Under the pieces are notes generated by a model that was not told the DNA's origin, searched no databases, and saw nothing but the letters and a program-made list of their open reading frames with translations. The position numbers and the translations under genes are program-made. From Aurelia coerulea (Eukaryota; Cnidaria; Scyphozoa; Semaeostomeae; Ulmaridae): a DNA stretch of 64,000 nt. The stretch is from NCBI GenBank assembly GCA_039566865.1, contig CM076959.1, positions 3,517,501 through 3,581,500 on the forward strand. The letters are read 5' to 3'. Position 1 is the stretch's first letter, and the number at the start of each line of letters is the position of its first letter. Of this stretch, positions 59,401 to 64,000 are shown piece by piece.

Positions 59401-62400
59401 AGGCACTTATTCAAATTGAAATTTGAAAGCTAAAAATTGACGAACATAACAATTCTGAAGGGAAAATTCACAAAGGAACATATTTCTTCAATCATAGTGC
59501 ACCTGAAAAAGCATTTTTAAGGATCTTATCCATGGATAATTTTCCCTTGGGTATATTTGATTTCTTGTTTCGTAATAATTCGAAGAAAGATTATACAAAA
59601 TGCATTTCATTAAAGATAGGTGTACTATGCATGTTTCCCGTCTAAGAGTTCTCTGCATAGAAGTTTTTAAGACTTTAAACAATTTAAATCCCTCTTTCAT
59701 GCACGATATTTTCAAAATAAAATCTTCCAAGTACTCATTACGTAACTCCAATGACTTACAGCATTATAGACCAAATCAAGTCACCTTTGGGTCCAACAGC
59801 CTTCGATCATTGGGACCTCAGATCTGGAATACACTGCCAAATGAAATGAAATCAGCCGAAAACCTAAATAGTTTTAAAAATATGATAAAGAAGTGGGAAA
59901 GCCCAGACTGAAAATGTAGTGCCTGTCAATATGTATCAATGAACTAGTTTTCTTTAGTTTTCTATATTTAGTTAGATTATCAAAATACTGTAAAAATATT
60001 TATTTATGTAATTATATATATCCATCGATTTAGATTAGTTTACTTTGTATATTTGTATATAGTAAGCTAGAGTATGTACATAATCGATGTAAAATAATTT
60101 GACAAACAAATGAAGATTGCAGGAATTAATTAATTTTTCACACCAAAACAACCTACTTTGCGGATTTCTTCCTTTTATGAGACGGATGCAATGCTAACTT
60201 TTCGAAACTTTCCAAGCATAGAAAAAAGATGCCTTTTCAGGACAAAGTTGATGAATTTGATTGAATTTCTATTCAAATATTTTCATCGAAATGATGCTTA
60301 TTCTCCTACTTCACGGTAATTCAGGAGATTCCCCAAAATAGCGCGTTTGCAGTTTAGGCTAAAAGCCACAAGCTCTGGTTTGGAGGTTCAGGCAAATTTG
60401 GACTTTCAAAATTAATATTCCAACTTTCAATGTACCAATATCATCAATCAAGGTATCTATCTTCAAGTTAGCTATCGAGGATTATATAGAAAATTACTAT
60501 GGATTGATTGGACCTAAATTCTTGTCGCTAGTCTCGATCAAATCCGTTGCGCTTTTTTTGGGACACCCGGTATGTATATCAGTTTTCATCAGCTTTCATT
60601 TTATCAGTTTTCAGCTCATTCGAACATGATGCAAGATATATGATACAAGCGCATATTTAGTGCGCAAAAATTAACTCCATTCGTTTGACAACAATTCACA
60701 TGGGCATTTTTCAACAAAATGCTCATACTCTCAGGCAGCTTCGATCCATAGCTTCTTGGGTCCCTTTTTTTTCTCGACAGTATTGAAATTATATTGAATT
60801 ATTCCCCAATCAGGGAATAATTCCATAATTTAAGATGGGATAACATATGCAGGGCTGGAACAGAGGAGCTCAATTGCTGTTAGTCGAAGAATTTGGTACG
60901 AAAATATAGATATTGTTTGGCTGCTTAATGGAGAAACAATGCACTGAACTTGCACTGGTTCTTCAAAGTGAAATTCCATGCTTTACCAAGTCGTTTATGA
61001 GAACATGCCAATGAAATTATGGAAATGTGATAATGATTGCTTTTCTACTGTATATTTACTGAAGGGACAAGCCATATATGGGATGGAGAAGCTCGTTTTT
61101 CAAACATTTTGTGCAACAGTTTTTCTATTTATATGATTGATGAAAAGAGGTGATTGTTTGATTAAGCTGGCTTAGAATTTATTGCAGAGTCCAGACAAAT
61201 GTCAAACCTTCCTCCTGTGGGCAAATTTTTTGTAAACCCTTCCTCATTTTATGAGTAAAAAATAATAAGATTTTACGTACTTATGGCGTTGTTTATAACC
61301 CTAAAATGTGTAAACCTGTTGCTCGCACCAAATTAACCTAAAATCAACCCCAAATTATCCCTTCACTTTGTTTCTCTTGTCTTGTTAGCGTGATGGATAC
61401 AAAATATGTGGGGAGTGTAATGGCAGCGTTGGTTTGAGAGCTAAGCAATGTACTCACTGCAACTCTTCATTTCCCAGCAAAGTAAAAGACTGGGAAAGTA
61501 TTCAGAAACATGCGTCCACAATGAAGGACAGTTATATCAAAGACAAGCTATTCGACCGGGTAAGTGGGCAATCGTCTATTGTTGAACGTCTTCCCGTGGT
61601 ACAAAACTTGAAAATTACGTTGAGTGATGGAAAAATTTTGATTCAACAGATTCATTGAATAGTTGATTAGATTCAATAATTCTTTACTTAGGCTTTGATA
61701 TCTTGGATCGCTATTTGAAAGTCTTTAAAAAAGTATTAGATGGACATGGTCAGGTCAATGGTCTTCCTCCTAAATCATGAGGTACACTAGGAGGTACATC
61801 ATGAGGTACTCTGACCGTCTGTGATTTTACGAAAACCAAGCGCAAATGTTCATGATGGGATAACAGATTCCTAAGCACACCCTTTGTTGTATGCAACAGT
61901 CTTTTTCCAACCCATCTCATAACCTTAATCATCAGTCTCTTAGATTTTTTTGCCTTCTTCTAGGCATCGATTTCCCCCCATTAGACGTCCAATACAGTAG
62001 AAACCCGCATAAAAGAACCTGTTTTTATAAGAACCTAGAGGCTGAAATTCAATCTTTAAAACCCCCTAACCATAACCCTAAGAGGCTGAAACTGGGAAAG
62101 GTTCTTATATAATAGCTTTAATGTAAATTATTAAAATGACAAGAATTTTTAGAATTTTTCACATCCTGATCAGACTTCTTCATTGGTACAAAAGATTTGT
62201 TCTCAAGAATTCTCAAGAATTCTCAAGAAATCTCAAGAATTCTTGAGCTGTAAAACAGTGTTAATGTGTGCAAGGCCTGCTCGTATATAAGAACCTTTCT
62301 AAGAACCATACAGGCTGGAATTTAGAATAGCAGCCATTTAATTAAGAACCAATTCAGGCTGCCCAGAAAAAACCTAGGTTCTTTTATGCGGGTTTCTACT

Positions 62401-63359
62401 GTAGCAGGCAATAGTTGAACATTGCTTCGAAGAATAAGAAAATAGTTTGATACCGGGTGACTCAGAAAAAAGTGACATCCAACTTAATATTCAACTCCGA
62501 TTCAACTTTATACAATATAAAGGCTCTAAAGTACTATGCTTTAGCTGCGCTTCACGAATCCCTTCTCTATGACAGTGCAAATAATTATTCTCCTGTTAAA
62601 CGAAAATGGTGTTGTTCGTTTTTAGGTCAGTTTCAGTTTCATTAACAAATGCCAGGTCAATTGCCTGTTGCCTAGAGCAAGCTCTTCCATTGTTTATAAA
62701 AGCCAAATTCTCCAACTGTTTTCATGCCAAGTAGACATTTCAACTCCAAGCTATCTTTGAACTTTCTTTATATTTCACTTTTCACTTATTTGTCCTTGTC
62801 GAAAGAACTACTGTTACTCGTTTGAATGACTCTGGCATGAAATTAAGCCATTAGTACAATTTGCGCCTACAGTACATATGCTTTTATATCGCTCACGCTC
62901 TGTGCCTGTTTTTTTTTCTGCATTTTCTTGTAACAGCTGGATCAACCAAGGCAGTATTATATAAAACGATTTGGCACCAGATTACTGTCTAGTTTTCTGA
63001 TTACTATAGTTTTAATCAAAATTATCAATTGCAGATTATCGAAAACATTGATTTAGGAGACTTGTTTTCTACTGATTCTCACTGTTTTCTTTGCCATAGC
63101 ACCAATCATTTTCTAGACGCTGTCTAGTTGTCTAATGAAAGAAATATGGTTTTAAATGATATTTTGATATTTCAGATTGATCAGCTTGCAACCAAGCCTG
63201 GTTGGACGGGAATTGTTTTTCTCGTCCATGAAAACCCCGAGAGTAGGGCAGGGCAGAAAAGAATTTTCCACCACAGCTACTCGACCAACGGCGCTGGAAG
63301 AAAAATAGAGGACGCTATGAGGGCTAAGGTCTTCAAAGCAATGAAGAGTTTTCTTCATG
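50489..63359 (+). CDS. multi-exon gene with zinc-ribbon-like Cys cluster (3' end outside exons seen)
   Basis: Exons with matching phases: 50489-50640 (ATG in GGAAAATGG context; Ser-rich), 55911-56143, 57240-57283, 61389-61559 and 63176-63359 (GTAAAA donor, so more follows). Features: a basic stretch (KRKILL, KTKKRT), a first CxxC (LCRTCKSRYFK), then KICGECNGSVGLRAKQCTHC, a CX2C-X10-CX2C zinc-ribbon-like cluster, and a last exon (IDQLATKPGWTGIVFLVHEN). No family was recognised; the cysteine spacing suggests metal binding and perhaps nucleic acid contact. The second donor and the 44-bp third exon are the weak points. Introns hold a Mutator-like foldback element, an RTE-like LINE and MITEs. Confidence 0.5.
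50641..51992. other. intron 1 sequence, AT-rich
   Basis: Long A/T-rich intron start with short direct repeats (AAACACAGACA near 50660-50705) and a TATTA-rich stretch at 51830-51940. Nothing coding. Confidence 0.5.
52002..53202. mobile_element. 1.2 kb Mutator-type foldback element, 9-bp TSD
   Basis: GGCCATTTGTATTCACCGGC at 52002 recurs inverted at 53202, with inverted similarity of about 120 bp that includes tandem GGCATTGGAAT-type subrepeats and TTTGCATGCG. CAGAAAATA flanks both ends (51993-52001, 53203-53211). A 9-bp duplication and long TIRs are typical of Mutator-like elements. The interior has no transposase, so it is non-autonomous. Located in intron 1 of the zinc-ribbon gene. Confidence 0.82.
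53316..55830 (-). mobile_element. degenerate RTE-like LINE
   Basis: Pieces in order on the minus strand: endonuclease end (about 55810-55466: GGDFNAKTGS, RNQIDYILVKQN), a Lys/Glu-rich linker and reverse transcriptase (55433-54159: AGIDDVTSELIKYG, FDMSKAFDTIRRPQL, GAPQGDCAS), a catalytic YSDD block (54131-53700) and a C-terminal block (53684-53316: RRLNWLGHMLRLP, RGRPKQTWIRQMN). Stops and frame changes lie between the pieces. The C-terminal WLGH...GRP(K)TW block is typical of the RTE clade. Confidence 0.8.
57284..59100. other. intron sequence with MITE fragment
   Basis: No coding seen except a possible 26-bp micro-exon at about 58817-58842 between an AG and a GT, which would break phase and was not accepted. 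The MITE arm fragment is listed separately. Confidence 0.45.
58405..58639. mobile_element. right-arm fragment of the CCGGGTGACCC MITE
   Basis: TGAGTTGCCTACTCCCAGGC to GGGTCACCTGGTA matches the right arm of the MITE at 38822-39624 with divergence. The left arm is absent. Confidence 0.75.
59108..60570. mobile_element. 1.46 kb long-TIR MITE (CCGGGTGTCCC), with nested LINE
   Basis: CCGGGTGTCCCACAAAAAAC at 59108 and its inverse at 60570, TA on both sides (59106-59107, 60571-60572). The inverted arms are more than 200 bp (GACTAGCGACAAGAATTTAG and more). The centre contains a LINE 3' end. The tip spelling is shared with mariner-type MITEs, and resembles but is distinct from the CCGGGTGACCC family. 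Confidence 0.85.
59480..60125 (+). mobile_element. LINE 3' end nested in the MITE
   Basis: Plus-strand frame 59600-59911 encodes the usual LINE C-terminal tail (VFKTLNNLNPSFMHDIF, SLRSLGPQIWNTLPNEMKS), then a stop and about 200 bp of AT-rich 3' UTR. Everything upstream is truncated. The outer limits are approximate. Confidence 0.72.
60573..61388. other. intron sequence before the zinc-ribbon exon
   Basis: AT-rich with no repeat or ORF recognised; ends in the polypyrimidine acceptor TTGTTTCTCTTGTCTTGTTAG before 61389. Confidence 0.5.
61995..62401. mobile_element. second full copy of the CAGTAGAAACCCGCAT MITE
   Basis: Ends CAGTAGAAACCCGCATAAAA and inverse, TA at 61993-61994 and 62402-62403. 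The interior is the reverse of the copy at 9337 and close to it in sequence, so both are recent. It lies in an intron of the zinc-ribbon gene. Confidence 0.88.
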
Positions 63360-64000
63360 GTAAAACTATAGCGCATATATGTGCTACTTTAATTAAAAAA
63401 TTGTCTTCAGAAATCAATTACTGTTGCAGCTCAATCACTTGCAATATATATCTACATCATAGCCAACAAGATTTTCTAATTTTTGATAAATGCACTTTCA
63501 AGCTGTAGGGCAATATGGTGCTTCATTTGATTCTGCAGTGTTTGCAAGAGTTTTAAAGTTTTTGCAGAACTCAAAGCAGTCGACAGGGTTGTTTGAGCTT
63601 TTAGTAATATTTCATAACATTTTTTTCACCGGCGATTTATCATCATGGATTGAAAGTAAGCAATTGTAGTTTTGTAGGAAATGCAATGAACAGACTTGCG
63701 GTGGATATGTGCATGCTGTAAATATTGATAACTGTATGATTGAAAAATTGTGTCTTTTGAGCAAGAAGTGACAAATGCTACATTCAATTTGATTTGGAAC
63801 CGTCTCATCCAATACCAATTTAGTGTTTTCCATACTGAACACACATTTGACAAATGCTCATGTCAATCTTCTTCATGAGAGAAAACTTCAGATTGCAGGT
63901 TTTACGCAATTCATTATTTCCAACTTGTACAAATTTCTTATTCAGTCAATTTTCTTTACACTTTATCGTTAAAGGAGATGTCAATGAACAGCAATATGAG
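63360..64000. other. window end, intron sequence
   Basis: Begins with a donor. No further exon recognised up to the window end. Confidence 0.45.

Noticed and set aside
1..64000. tRNA, rRNA or CRISPR features
   Set aside because: None was recognised on reading both strands; short regularly spaced repeats here are satellites or transposon arms.

Overview
This is a 64 kb stretch of AT-rich, intron-bearing animal nuclear DNA. Spliceosomal GT-AG introns, LINE-type retrotransposons, hAT, Tc1/mariner, piggyBac-like, Mutator-like and CACTA-like DNA transposons, and transposon gene families typical of cnidarian genomes point to a marine invertebrate, most likely a cnidarian. The species cannot be named from this sequence. 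No rRNA, tRNA, CRISPR array or bacterial operon was seen.

Layout. 1-2.0 kb: exons of an unidentified minus-strand gene with a MITE in an intron. 2.25-2.52 kb: a short tandem repeat. 2.65-3.8 kb: a decayed multi-copy gene. 4.30-17.65 kb: a 13.3 kb foldback element with a 5-bp target duplication, whose arms are 62/77-bp tandem arrays plus about 350 bp of unique sequence. It encloses a CR1/L2-like LINE (6.35-9.11 kb), a MITE (9.34 kb) and a 5.77 kb composite insertion (11.04-16.80 kb). That insertion is bounded by two 274-bp direct repeats and a TA duplication. It carries a Tc1-like DD34E transposase, a hairpin array that looks like a replication origin, and an HUH + superfamily 3 helicase replication initiator of parvovirus/CRESS type, which is split by a tandem insertion. 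17.6-28 kb: decayed gene and transposon pieces (GDGR-motif transposase-like, piggyBac-like MITEs, LINE tail, CACTA-like exons). 29.35-33.02 kb: a full-length, frameshifted hAT element with a 5-bp TSD. 34.5-37.8 kb: a Mutator/NOF-like transposase pseudogene.

38.2-46.3 kb: the best cellular gene, a ten-exon minus-strand SGNH-hydrolase-like gene of 445 codons whose splice phases all agree. Its introns hold a long-TIR MITE, a LINE and a mini-hAT. 47.4-49.2 kb: a 5'-truncated LINE with a perfect 14-bp TSD inserted next to a CACTA-like (TNP2) remnant. 50.5-63.4 kb: a plus-strand gene with a zinc-ribbon-like cysteine cluster, at least five exons with agreeing phases, and a foldback Mutator-type element (9-bp TSD), an RTE-like LINE and other MITEs in its introns.

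The point of most interest is the nested 11.0-16.8 kb unit, where a cut-and-paste transposase, a rolling-circle-type replicase and an iteron hairpin share one mobile unit.
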